Positions 8,291-16,246 of a stretch of DNA of 64,000 bases are shown piece after piece. Location of the stretch: contig CACLIZ010000003.1 of the NCBI GenBank assembly GCA_902607115.1, forward strand, positions 1 to 64,000. The letters are read 5' to 3'. The DNA is from an uncultured Pelagibacteraceae bacterium (GTDB lineage Bacteria; Pseudomonadota; Alphaproteobacteria; Pelagibacterales; Pelagibacteraceae). A program made the position numbers and the translations under genes. The notes under the pieces are model-generated. The model saw only the letters and a program-made list of their open reading frames with translations. It had not been told where the DNA came from and did not search any database. Numbering within the stretch: the stretch's first letter is position 1; the number at the start of each line of letters is the position of its first letter.

Positions 8291-8878
8291 ATGAATTATA
8301 GCTTTGAATACATAGACATTATTTTGCTTGCAATGATTGCGGGTTTTATTTTTCTAAGATTAAGAGGAATTCTAGGAAAAAAAACAGGTCATGAAGAAGA
8401 TGTGACCTCTAGTTTTGCCCGTGATTATGAATTCAAAAAACCTACTGTAAAAAAAGAAGTATACGAGTTTGATGAAGATGCTAAAAAAGAATTTTTAAAA
8501 GGTGCAAAAGTTGCCTATGAAACAATTATTACTTCGTTTGCCAAAGGAAAAATCAGCGAAATTAAATCGTTATTAAATAAAGATGTTTATAATTCGTTTA
8601 ATGAGGCAATTAAAGAAAGATCTTCAAAGCAAATTAAAAATGAAACAACATTCATTGGAATTAATTCAGCTGAGATCAAAGATCACAACCAAAAAAATGA
8701 CTTATTAGAAGTAAGTGTTAATTTTATATGTGAAATCATTACTTGCATTAAAGACAAAGAAAATAAAATTATATCTGGTGACCCGCAAAAAATAAAAAGA
8801 GTAAATGATACCTGGAAATTTTCTAGAAATATTAAATCACAAAATCCTAATTGGCAATTAATTGAAACCGAAGTTTAA
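8291..8878 (+). CDS. Tim44-like (TIM44/calcium-binding domain) membrane-anchored protein
   Basis: The 195-residue protein has one N-terminal membrane helix (IDIILLAMIAGFIFLRLRGIL), a charged linker, and a C-terminal Tim44-like domain from about residue 70 (FLKGAKVAYETIITSFAKGK ... WKFSRNI...NWQLIE). Bacterial Tim44 homologues (TimA) are inner-membrane proteins of uncertain function and ancestors of the mitochondrial import subunit. Alphaproteobacteria carry it beside secB/fxsA and an Smr gene, as here. The next gene begins immediately after its stop, at base 8879. Confidence 0.87.
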   Translation: MNYSFEYIDIILLAMIAGFIFLRLRGILGKKTGHEEDVTSSFARDYEFKKPTVKKEVYEFDEDAKKEFLKGAKVAYETIITSFAKGKISEIKSLLNKDVYNSFNEAIKERSSKQIKNETTFIGINSAEIKDHNQKNDLLEVSVNFICEIITCIKDKENKIISGDPQKIKRVNDTWKFSRNIKSQNPNWQLIETEV

Positions 8879-9298
8879 TTGAATAAAAAATTATCAGACA
8901 AAGATAAAAAAGTTTGGGAAGAATTCGTTAATTCTGAAAAAAAGATAGAAGATAAGGATCTACAATATAAAAAAAAAAAATTCTTATATTTAGAAAAAAC
9001 TATAGACTTACACGGTTATACTTTAAATGATGCAAATATTAAAATTGAAAATTTTATTTTATCGTGTTTTGAAAAAGGTGTAACGAAAATTAATATTATT
9101 ACTGGCAAAGGAAGTAGATCAAATAATTTAAATGATCCATATCAATCTAAAGACTTAAGTATATTAAAATATTCAATTCCAAATTATATTGAAGAAAATC
9201 AAAACTTAATGAATAAAATTTTAAAAATAGATTATAATTCAGTCGAGAATTCATCTAAAGGAAGTTTTGATATAATTTTAAAGAAAAAAAGTGGTTAA
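8879..9298 (+). CDS. Smr/MutS2-type domain protein
   Basis: The 139-residue protein carries a stand-alone Smr domain: the DLHG motif in KTIDLHGYTLNDANIKIENF at about residues 38-57 and the glycine turn INIITGKGSRSNN at about 74-86. Smr domains are small nucleases acting on DNA or RNA, including rescue of stalled ribosomes in other bacteria. The start is a TTG directly abutting the previous stop. The usual TGxG is TGKG here. It overlaps the next gene by 8 bases, so it sits in a three-gene operon with the Tim44-like gene. Confidence 0.86.
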   Translation: MNKKLSDKDKKVWEEFVNSEKKIEDKDLQYKKKKFLYLEKTIDLHGYTLNDANIKIENFILSCFEKGVTKINIITGKGSRSNNLNDPYQSKDLSILKYSIPNYIEENQNLMNKILKIDYNSVENSSKGSFDIILKKKSG

Positions 9299-9851
9299 AA
9301 AAAAAATATCTAGAAATATCAAAGCAAGAATTAGAAAAAGCAAGAAAGATCTAAACAAAAATATCAAAAATTTTTTTGGTTGGATAAAAGGTGCAGAATT
9401 AGTCGAATTAAAAAAATGTGAAATAGAAAAAGATCCAGTAAGACCTGAATTAGACAATGAGTTTAGAACAAGTTATGGTAGAAAAATATTTGGAGTAAAA
9501 TATAAAAATGAAATTCATGCGGTTATGTGTTTTGCTTTTGCAAATCAAATACCAAAATCAGTTTATGAATTAGATCTTTTTAGTAGAGATGCTTTTTTAC
9601 AAAGTGCCAACAGAGATCAAAATGTTGGACAAATAGCAATTGCATATACCGTTTGGTCAAATAAAAAAGGAGGAGGAAAATTAATTGTTAAAGAGGTATT
9701 TAAAATGATAAAAAAATCTAACCATTTAAACAGACTGGTTACTCTTTCACCATTAACAGAAATGGCAAGAAATTTTCATCTAAAAAATGGTGCTGAAGAA
9801 ATTCAAGTTAATGAAGAAACTCAGAATTTTGAGTATAAAATTATAAAATAA
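9291..9851 (+). CDS. Conserved hypothetical protein, possible GNAT-fold acyltransferase
   Basis: I do not recognise this 186-residue protein with certainty. It starts at a GTG within the Smr gene. It has a very basic first 25 residues ([20 protein letters not shown]), a central block ([20 protein letters not shown]), and a C-terminal part with [20 protein letters not shown]. That last segment resembles the final beta-alpha-beta of GNAT acyltransferases and the related malonyl-CoA decarboxylase C-terminus. GNAT membership is inference. It is co-directional with, and overlaps, the Smr gene and ends just past the hslU stop on the opposite strand. Confidence 0.75.
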   Translation: MVKKKISRNIKARIRKSKKDLNKNIKNFFGWIKGAELVELKKCEIEKDPVRPELDNEFRTSYGRKIFGVKYKNEIHAVMCFAFANQIPKSVYELDLFSRDAFLQSANRDQNVGQIAIAYTVWSNKKGGGKLIVKEVFKMIKKSNHLNRLVTLSPLTEMARNFHLKNGAEEIQVNEETQNFEYKIIK

Positions 9852-11208
9852 ATTTCGATAAGTCGGTATCTTTAACAAGTTCTCCAATATGTTTTTTAAT
9901 ATAAGCAGAATCTACTAATATAGTTTCTCCAGATTTATCTGATGCTGTAAAACTAATTTCATCTAATATTCTTTCAATAATAGTGTGAAGTCTTCTGGCA
10001 CCAATATTTTCAACTGTATTATTAACTTCACTTGCTATGTTGGCTATTAAGTCAATTCCATCATCGCTGAAATTAAGGTCTACATTTTCGGTTTTTAGTA
10101 ATGCTTTATACTGTTTGATCAAACTATTATCTGGTTCTTTCAAAATTCTTTTAAAATCTTCACTGTTTAAAGCATCTAACTCCACTCTAATTGGCAATCT
10201 TCCTTGCAGCTCTGGTAATAAATCTGAAGGTTTAGCAAGTTGAAAAGCACCTGACGCAATAAATAAAATGTGATCAGTTTTAATGGGTCCATATTTAGTA
10301 TTAACTGTTGTACCTTCAATAAGAGGCAAAAGATCTCTTTGAACACCTTCTCGAGACACATCTCCGCCAACCCTATCTGTTCTTGCCGAAATTTTATCTA
10401 TTTCATCAAGAAATACTATTCCATTATTTTCAGTTGAATCTTTCGATGATTTTATAATTTTATCTTCTTCAATTAGTTTGTCAGATTCTTCATTAATTAA
10501 AATATCGTGAGATTCTTTTACTGACATTTTTTTCTTTTTTGCTTTTTGCCCTAAAGATTTTCCTAATGCATCGGAAATATTAATCATTCCAATATTTGCA
10601 CCAGGCATCCCTGGGATTTCAAAAGATGGCATTTGATTATTTTCACTGATAGCAATTTCAATTTCGTTATCATCCAGATCACCACTTCTTAATCTTTTTC
10701 TAAAACTTTCTCTTGTTGCGACACTTGCATTATTCCCAACTAAAGCATTTAATACTCTTTCCTCTGCTAACTTTTGAGCTTTAGTATGAACTTCTTTTCT
10801 TTTTTTTGATCTTTCCATTGCTATCGCAATTTCAATTAAATCTCTGATTATTTGTTCAACATCTCTACCAACATACCCAACCTCTGTGAATCTAGTCGCT
10901 TCAACTTTAACAAAAGGTGCTTCAGCTAATTTTGATAATCTTCTAGAGATTTCTGTTTTTCCAACTCCTGTTGGTCCCATCATAAGTATATTTTTAGGAA
11001 GAACTTCATCCTTCATTTCTCCTTCAATAGCTTGTCTTCTCCATCTATTTCTAAGAGCAATTGCAACAGCTCTCTTAGCTTTATCTTGTCCAACTACAAA
11101 TCTATCTAATTCAGATACAATTTCTCTAGGAGATAAAGAATCTGAAAGATTGTTTTTATTTCCCTTTTTATCTTTTGGGATTAGGGTTGTTACATTTGAT
11201 TTATCCAT
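9841..11208 (-). CDS. hslU: ATP-dependent protease ATPase subunit HslU
   Basis: HslU is the AAA+ unfoldase that feeds proteins to the HslV peptidase. The 455-residue protein has the [21 protein letters not shown]-domain, Walker A in [14 protein letters not shown], and an inserted I-domain between about residues 110 and 245. It also has Walker B in FLDEIDKI and the sensor region [17 protein letters not shown]. The C-terminal tail SKFIL inserts into HslV. It starts one base before the hslV stop (shared base 11208), giving an hslV-hslU operon. Its end overlaps the convergent gene at 9841-9851. Confidence 0.97.
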   Translation of the reverse strand: MDKSNVTTLIPKDKKGNKNNLSDSLSPREIVSELDRFVVGQDKAKRAVAIALRNRWRRQAIEGEMKDEVLPKNILMMGPTGVGKTEISRRLSKLAEAPFVKVEATRFTEVGYVGRDVEQIIRDLIEIAIAMERSKKRKEVHTKAQKLAEERVLNALVGNNASVATRESFRKRLRSGDLDDNEIEIAISENNQMPSFEIPGMPGANIGMINISDALGKSLGQKAKKKKMSVKESHDILINEESDKLIEEDKIIKSSKDSTENNGIVFLDEIDKISARTDRVGGDVSREGVQRDLLPLIEGTTVNTKYGPIKTDHILFIASGAFQLAKPSDLLPELQGRLPIRVELDALNSEDFKRILKEPDNSLIKQYKALLKTENVDLNFSDDGIDLIANIASEVNNTVENIGARRLHTIIERILDEISFTASDKSGETILVDSAYIKKHIGELVKDTDLSKFIL

Positions 11209-11723
11209 TATATTATTTCTGTTGAAATATTATTGTTCGTGAAAACACAAATCTCAGATGCAGTTTCTACAGCTTTTTTTGCAATTTCCTCAGCAGACAT
11301 ATCAGTACTCATGAGAACTTTTGCTGCTGCTAAAGCATAATTTCCACCTGAACCAATTCCAATTACATCTCCCTCTGGTTCTAAAACATCGCCTGTTCCT
11401 GAAATAATAAAACTTTTTTCTTTATCAGCTACAGCCATTAATGCCTCTAATCTTCTTAAATATTTATCTGTCCTCCAGTCTTTTGCTAATTCAACAGCTG
11501 ATCTGGCTAAATTTCCAGCGTGCTTCTCCAATTTAGACTCTAATCTTTCAAATAATGTTAATGCATCAGCAGTAGATCCTGCAAAGCCAGCAATCACATT
11601 TCTTTTCTCAATTTTTCTAACCTTGTTTGCGGTTTTCTTAATTACAGTATTTCCCATGCTGACTTGGCCATCACTGGCCACAACTACTTGATTATTTTTT
11701 CTAACTAATGCTATTGTTGTCAT
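11208..11723 (-). CDS. hslV: ATP-dependent protease peptidase subunit HslV
   Basis: HslV is the threonine peptidase of the HslUV protease. The ATG at 11723 gives [10 protein letters not shown], so removal of Met exposes the catalytic N-terminal Thr. A GTG one codon upstream (11726) would also be in frame but would add a residue ahead of the Met. The 171-residue product has [15 protein letters not shown] and [14 protein letters not shown], both family signatures. It is transcribed ahead of hslU with a one-base overlap, and is divergent from hisB across about 90 bases. Confidence 0.96.
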   Translation of the reverse strand: MTTIALVRKNNQVVVASDGQVSMGNTVIKKTANKVRKIEKRNVIAGFAGSTADALTLFERLESKLEKHAGNLARSAVELAKDWRTDKYLRRLEALMAVADKEKSFIISGTGDVLEPEGDVIGIGSGGNYALAAAKVLMSTDMSAEEIAKKAVETASEICVFTNNNISTEII

Positions 11724-11814
11724 CACTCTTAGGTGGATACTATTTTTTATAGTTCAAGTGCCAAATTAGAAATATTGATATAAGCAAATAATCTATATAT
11801 ACGTATATTTTATA

Positions 11815-12405
11815 ATGAAACGAAAAGCTAAAATTACCAGAAAAACAAAAGAGACATCAATCAATGTTGACTTAAATATTGATGGCAAAGGTAAATATAA
11901 AATTGATACAGGTATAGGTTTTTTAGATCATATGCTTGAACAATTGTCTAAACATTCTCTAATTGATTTAAATGTAAAAGCTAAGGGTGATATGCATATA
12001 GATCTTCATCACACAACAGAAGATACAGGTATTGCTATTGGAGAGTGTTTAAAAAAAGCATCTAATAGATTTAAAGGTATAAAAAGATACGCTCATGCGA
12101 TGATACCTATGGATGAAACACTTTCAAGAGTTGCAATAGATGTATCAAATAGACCTTACTTAATTTGGAAAGTAAAACTAAAAGTAGAGAAACTTGGAGA
12201 AATGGATACTGAGTTATTTAAAGAATGGTTCCAAGCATTTTCTCAAGCAGCAGGCGTTACACTTCACATAGAAAATATTTATGGTGATAATAGTCATCAC
12301 ATAATTGAATCATGCTTTAAAGGATTGGCTCGAACTTTAAGATCAGCCTTAGAAATAGATCCTAGAACCAAAAACGTTATACCATCTACTAAAGGCTCAT
12401 TATAA
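11815..12405 (+). CDS. hisB: Imidazoleglycerol-phosphate dehydratase
   Basis: HisB dehydrates imidazoleglycerol phosphate to imidazoleacetol phosphate in histidine synthesis. The 196-residue protein is the monofunctional form. It has the metal-binding pairs [12 protein letters not shown] and [15 protein letters not shown] plus the [13 protein letters not shown] block. It opens a plus-strand histidine operon: hisH starts 6 bases after it, then hisA, hisF and hisE. The other histidine genes (hisG, hisD, hisC and others) are not in the window. Confidence 0.97.
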   Translation: MKRKAKITRKTKETSINVDLNIDGKGKYKIDTGIGFLDHMLEQLSKHSLIDLNVKAKGDMHIDLHHTTEDTGIAIGECLKKASNRFKGIKRYAHAMIPMDETLSRVAIDVSNRPYLIWKVKLKVEKLGEMDTELFKEWFQAFSQAAGVTLHIENIYGDNSHHIIESCFKGLARTLRSALEIDPRTKNVIPSTKGSL

Positions 12406-12411
12406 ATTTTA

Positions 12412-13038
12412 ATGAATATTTCAATTGTTGACTATAAATCGGGCAACATAAGCTCCGTTATTAATTCTTTTAAAGAAGTTGCTAAAGATAAAGTTAAAAT
12501 AGAAGTAACCTCAGATCTAATTGAAATTAAATCAAGTGATAAAGTTGTTTTACCAGGACAGGGTTCGTTCAAGAGTTGTGTTGATGGATTGAATAAAATC
12601 AATGGTTTAGTAGAAACTCTAAATGAATTTGCAATAACTAACAAAAAACCTCTTTTTGGAATTTGTGTTGGTTTACAAATGTTTGCAGATATTGGATATG
12701 AAGAAACAGAGACAAAAGGCTTAGGTTGGATTTCAGGAAAAGTATCAAAGATTGATAATCAAAATGGAAAATATAAACTTCCCCACATAGGTTGGAACCA
12801 AATCAATATTGTTAAAGAAAGTAAAATTTTTAAAGGTATAGAAAATAACTCTCACATGTATTTTGTTCATAGTTATGAATTTATTCCAGAAGATGAATCA
12901 GTTATTATGGCTACAACAGACTATTCATCAAAAATTGTATGCGCTGTTGAGAAAGAAAATTTGTTTGGAACTCAATTTCACCCAGAGAAGAGTGATAAGT
13001 TAGGAATAAAAATGATTGAGAATTTTTTAAGTCTTTAG
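12412..13038 (+). CDS. hisH: Imidazole glycerol phosphate synthase glutaminase subunit HisH
   Basis: HisH hydrolyses glutamine and channels ammonia to HisF. The 208-residue class I amidotransferase has the catalytic Cys85 in FGICVGLQMF, the oxyanion strand VVLPGQGSFKSC, and the His-Glu pair in FGTQFHPEKSD. It starts MNISIVDYKSGNISSV. It lies directly after hisB. Its partner hisF is two genes downstream. A 16-codon mini-ORF bridges its stop to the hisA start. Confidence 0.97.
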   Translation: MNISIVDYKSGNISSVINSFKEVAKDKVKIEVTSDLIEIKSSDKVVLPGQGSFKSCVDGLNKINGLVETLNEFAITNKKPLFGICVGLQMFADIGYEETETKGLGWISGKVSKIDNQNGKYKLPHIGWNQINIVKESKIFKGIENNSHMYFVHSYEFIPEDESVIMATTDYSSKIVCAVEKENLFGTQFHPEKSDKLGIKMIENFLSL

Positions 13039-13089
13039 ATGGAAAATCGTTTAGAGCAACCAAATGCTAATACTAAAAATAATTTATGA
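13039..13089 (+). CDS. Possible 16-codon coupling mini-ORF between hisH and hisA
   Basis: An ATG immediately follows the hisH stop and opens a frame of 16 codons ([16 protein letters not shown]) whose TGA overlaps the hisA ATG as ATGA. The peptide has no recognisable domain. The exact fit of both ends between two genes could mean that ribosomes read through it to couple hisH and hisA translation, or it could be chance. No independent evidence of translation. Confidence 0.3.
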   Translation: MENRLEQPNANTKNNL

Positions 13090-13805
13090 AAATATTTCCA
13101 GCAATAGATATTAAAGATAAAAAATGTGTGAGACTAGTTAAAGGAGACTTTAATAATAAAACCGAATATGAAATATCTCCAGTTGATCAGGCAGGAAAAT
13201 ATAAAGATCATGGATTTAAAAATTTACATATCGTTGACCTAGATGGCGCTTTAACCGGAGAGACTGTGAATTTGGATATTATAAAGGATATAGTTAGTAA
13301 ATTTGACCTTAAAGTTGAGATAGGTGGAGGTATAAGGAATTTTGAAAGTATTCAGAAATATGCTGATGCAGGAGTTGAAAAAGTTATTTTAGGGAGCGCA
13401 GCAATAAAAGATAAAAATTTTTTAAAAGATGCATGTCAAAAGTTTCCAGGAAAAATTGCTCTGGGCTTAGATGCTAAAGATGGATATTTATCTGTTTCTG
13501 GATGGAAGGAAAATTCAAACCAGCTTACTTTGGATTATCTTAAGGAAGTAAATGATTATGGAGTTTCTAGATTGATTTATACCGATATCAATCGTGATGG
13601 AACAAAGAAAAGCCCAAATTTTGAAGAAACTCAGAAAGTAGCAGACAATTCTAGTTGTCCCGTTGTTATATCAGGTGGAGTTTCATCAATAGATGATATT
13701 AAAAAATCAAAGAGTTTAAAAAATATTGAAGGTATAATAGTTGGAAAAGCAATTTACGATGGTGATATTAAATTAGAGGAATTGGTTAAAGAAATAGATG
13801 CTTAA
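13086..13805 (+). CDS. hisA: Phosphoribosylformimino-5-aminoimidazole carboxamide ribotide isomerase
   Basis: HisA isomerises ProFAR to PRFAR on a beta-alpha barrel. The 239-residue protein begins [20 protein letters not shown] with the catalytic Asp8. It has the two half-barrel phosphate loops ([10 protein letters not shown] and [12 protein letters not shown]), and the second catalytic Asp lies in [12 protein letters not shown]. It overlaps hisF by 8 bases. The order hisH-hisA-hisF-hisE is the usual alphaproteobacterial one. Confidence 0.96.
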   Translation: MKIFPAIDIKDKKCVRLVKGDFNNKTEYEISPVDQAGKYKDHGFKNLHIVDLDGALTGETVNLDIIKDIVSKFDLKVEIGGGIRNFESIQKYADAGVEKVILGSAAIKDKNFLKDACQKFPGKIALGLDAKDGYLSVSGWKENSNQLTLDYLKEVNDYGVSRLIYTDINRDGTKKSPNFEETQKVADNSSCPVVISGGVSSIDDIKKSKSLKNIEGIIVGKAIYDGDIKLEELVKEIDA

Positions 13806-14553
13806 AAATAGATTAATACCATGTCTAGATGTTAAAAATGGTCGTGTCGTTAAAGGAATTAACTTTGTTGATCTACAAGATGCAGGTGATCCTGTTGAGC
13901 AAGCAAAAATTTATAGTGAAGGTGGCGCAGATGAAATTTGTTTTTTAGACATCACTGCATCCAATGAAAATAGAGACACTATTTATGAAGTTGTAGAGAA
14001 AACTTCTAAAAAATGTTTTGTTCCTCTAACAGTTGGTGGAGGAGTGAGAAGTGTTGGAGATATAAATAAATTATTAAACTGTGGGGCTGATAAGGTATCC
14101 ATAAATACTGCAGCTGTTCAAAACCCAGAGGTAGTTGTTGAAAGTTCAAAAAAATTTGGATCTCAGTGTATTGTTGTAGCTATAGATGCAAAGAAAAATG
14201 TCGATATGTGGGAAATTTTTACTCACGGCGGAAGGAATAAAACAGGAATTAATGCAATAGAATTCGCAAAAAAAATGGAAGAGAGTGGAGCAGGAGAATT
14301 ATTGGTAACTTCTATGGATAGAGATGGTACCCAAGCTGGTTATGATATTGAGTTAATGTCAAAAATATCTTCCAAAGTAAATATTCCTGTAATAGCTTCA
14401 GGCGGAGTGGGGAACTTAGATCACTTAGTTGATGGAATTAAGCTTGGAAACGCTAGCGCTGTTTTAGCGGCATCAATATTTCATTATGGAAAGTACTCTA
14501 TAAAAGAAGCTAAAGAATATTTGGACTCAAAAGGAATACCTGTTAGGATTTAA
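13798..14553 (+). CDS. hisF: Imidazole glycerol phosphate synthase cyclase subunit HisF
   Basis: HisF uses ammonia from HisH to close the imidazole ring, giving IGP and AICAR. The 251-residue barrel starts [20 protein letters not shown] with catalytic Asp11. It has [14 protein letters not shown], the second Asp in VVAIDAKKN, and [13 protein letters not shown]. It begins inside the hisA end. The AICAR it releases is a substrate of PurH, which is encoded further along the window. Confidence 0.97.
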   Translation: MLKNRLIPCLDVKNGRVVKGINFVDLQDAGDPVEQAKIYSEGGADEICFLDITASNENRDTIYEVVEKTSKKCFVPLTVGGGVRSVGDINKLLNCGADKVSINTAAVQNPEVVVESSKKFGSQCIVVAIDAKKNVDMWEIFTHGGRNKTGINAIEFAKKMEESGAGELLVTSMDRDGTQAGYDIELMSKISSKVNIPVIASGGVGNLDHLVDGIKLGNASAVLAASIFHYGKYSIKEAKEYLDSKGIPVRI

Positions 14554-14554
14554 T

Positions 14555-14827
14555 ATGCTTGATACATTAGAAAGCCTTTTTAAACTTGCTAGAGAGAGAA
14601 AAAATAATCCAATAGATGGATCTTATACAAATAAATTGTTGAGCAATAAAATTTTAAGTAAGGATAAAATTATAGAAGAAATAAATGAATTAATAGAAGC
14701 AGTTGAAAAAAATACGAACAAAATTCACGAAGCTGCCGATGTTTTTTATCATTTAATAATGTATTTAGAAGCTAATGAGATTAAAATTGAAGATGTGATG
14801 GAAGAATTAAATAAGAGAGAAAAATGA
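14555..14827 (+). CDS. hisE: Phosphoribosyl-ATP pyrophosphatase
   Basis: HisE removes pyrophosphate from phosphoribosyl-ATP, the second step of histidine synthesis. The 90-residue all-alpha protein is the stand-alone form, with the MazG-like motif EEINELIEAVEKN ... HEAADVFYHLIMYL giving the acidic metal-binding residues. It starts one base after the hisF stop and overlaps the next gene by 4 bases (ATGA at 14824-14827). Confidence 0.94.
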   Translation: MLDTLESLFKLARERKNNPIDGSYTNKLLSNKILSKDKIIEEINELIEAVEKNTNKIHEAADVFYHLIMYLEANEIKIEDVMEELNKREK

Positions 14828-15189
14828 TTTACGACGATAATAATATATTTGCAAAAATCCTTAGAGAAGAAATTCCTTGCAAAAAAATTTATGAAGATGA
14901 ATATATTTTATCATTTTATGATATTAATCCTCAGAAAAAAATTCATGCACTAGTTATTCCAAAAGGTAAGTTTATTGATCTAGACGATTTTGCAAAGAAA
15001 GCGACAGATCAAGAAATAGCCGGATTAATCAGGGGAATTAACAAAGTTGCAACAAAACTAGATATATCTATGGATAATGGAAAGGGTTACCGAGCCCTTG
15101 CAAATATTGGTGAATTTGGTGGGCAAGAAGTTCCCCATCTACATTTCCACTTATTTGGTGGAGAAAAAATTGGTAAAATGGTTCATTAG
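14824..15189 (+). CDS. hinT: HIT family protein (HinT-like nucleotide phosphoramidase)
   Basis: The 121-residue protein carries the histidine triad HLHFHLFGG near its C-terminus, preceded by GGQEVPH. The N-terminal DDNNIFAKILREEIPCKKIYEDE is typical of HinT/HIT1 purine nucleoside phosphoramidases. Likely activity is hydrolysis of adenosine phosphoramidates or acyl-adenylates. It is coupled to hisE by an ATGA overlap, a linkage of hisE with a HIT gene that recurs in alphaproteobacteria. Physiological substrate unknown. Confidence 0.92.
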   Translation: MIYDDNNIFAKILREEIPCKKIYEDEYILSFYDINPQKKIHALVIPKGKFIDLDDFAKKATDQEIAGLIRGINKVATKLDISMDNGKGYRALANIGEFGGQEVPHLHFHLFGGEKIGKMVH

Positions 15190-15191
15190 CT

Positions 15192-15698
15192 TTGAAAGTA
15201 GATAGATATTATTTAGAGATAAATTCATTAAAAAGCTTAAATAAAGTTAACTCTCCAAATCAGAATTTAGCTTTAGAAAAAGTAAATATTCCAGATTTTG
15301 CACTTAATAAGTTTTTTTATAAAAATATTGGAAAACATCACAGATGGGTCGATAGATTATTTTGGGATGATCTAAAATGGATTTCTTATTTAGAGAATAA
15401 GAATGTTAACACTTACATACTTAAATTAAATAAAGATTTAGTTGGCTATTTTGAAGTAATTGAAGATTTGTCTATCAAAAGTTCTGAAATTGCATATTTT
15501 GGAATACTAGATAATTATATTGGTAAAAAATTTGGAGGTTACTTGTTATCTGAAGCTATAAAAATATGTTTTCAATTTAAATCTCAAAAAGTATGGGTGC
15601 ACACTTGTTCTTTAGATCACAAACATGCTCTTAACAACTATTTAAATAGAGGTCTGAAAATTTTTAAAAAAGAAACAATAAACATAAATATGAGCTAG
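15192..15698 (+). CDS. GNAT family N-acetyltransferase
   Basis: The 168-residue protein begins at a TTG two bases after the HIT stop. It ends in a GNAT-like region: LVGYFEVIED (strand 4), AYFGILDNYIGKKFGGYLLSEAI (acetyl-CoA pyrophosphate loop and helix), and VWVHTCSLDHKHALNNYLNRGL (last strand and helix). The loop IGKKFGGYLL fits the R/Q-x-x-G-x-G/A pattern. The substrate cannot be deduced. It ends convergently on lolA with a 4-base overlap. Confidence 0.8.
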   Translation: MKVDRYYLEINSLKSLNKVNSPNQNLALEKVNIPDFALNKFFYKNIGKHHRWVDRLFWDDLKWISYLENKNVNTYILKLNKDLVGYFEVIEDLSIKSSEIAYFGILDNYIGKKFGGYLLSEAIKICFQFKSQKVWVHTCSLDHKHALNNYLNRGLKIFKKETININMS

Positions 15699-16246
15699 TC
15701 TTGAGAAGGAAGTTTAAATAATTTTTTATCAACAGTATTATTAATCGAAGTATTGAAAATATATGTAACTGCTAAATTTTGATATACATCCTCTACCTGC
15801 CAACCGATCAAATCATAATTATCTTTACTAAAAAAAATATAAATATTGTTATTTTTTTCGTTTATTTCAAAAAATAAATATTTATCTTCTACTTCACCTA
15901 AAGTTGAGGATTTGATTTTATTTACCAAAAAATTTTTATCTAAAAGAAATTCAAAAGGAGTACTTTTTATTGGATAACGATAGTACTGTCTGTCATTTTT
16001 GATTACTAGACTTGACCCATTAGATACTAAAATTTTATTATTTCTCTTTTCATATTCACAAAATATTTTTTTTGGATATTTGATAATACATTTTCCTTTT
16101 TCGTCTTTTCCATTAATGGTTTGAATAAAATTGAAGCTTATATTTTCTATTTTATTAAATTTTTTTAAAACTTTATCTTTATTTGATGCATTTAAATTAT
16201 TTGGAATTAAAATAAAAATTATAAAAAAAAAAAATAAATTTTTCAT
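15695..16246 (-). CDS. lolA: Outer-membrane lipoprotein carrier protein LolA
   Basis: LolA ferries lipoproteins across the periplasm from LolCDE to the outer membrane. The 183-residue protein has an N-terminal signal peptide (MKNLFFFFIIFILIPNNLNA), then a beta-rich domain beginning FNKIENISFNFIQTI and including GKCIIKYPKKIFCEYE. Sequence identity to E. coli LolA is low, as usual in alphaproteobacteria, where it follows ftsK. Here it overlaps the ftsK stop by 4 bases, supporting the assignment. Confidence 0.85.
   Translation of the reverse strand: MKNLFFFFIIFILIPNNLNASNKDKVLKKFNKIENISFNFIQTINGKDEKGKCIIKYPKKIFCEYEKRNNKILVSNGSSLVIKNDRQYYRYPIKSTPFEFLLDKNFLVNKIKSSTLGEVEDKYLFFEINEKNNNIYIFFSKDNYDLIGWQVEDVYQNLAVTYIFNTSINNTVDKKLFKLPSQD

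Noticed and set aside
10886-11242. 118-residue frame on the plus strand inside hslU
   Set aside because: Lies fully opposite the conserved Walker A and N-domain of hslU and has no family resemblance.
11724-11726. GTG start one codon upstream of hslV
   Set aside because: It would hide the catalytic Thr behind two residues; the ATG at 11723 gives the standard MTT start.
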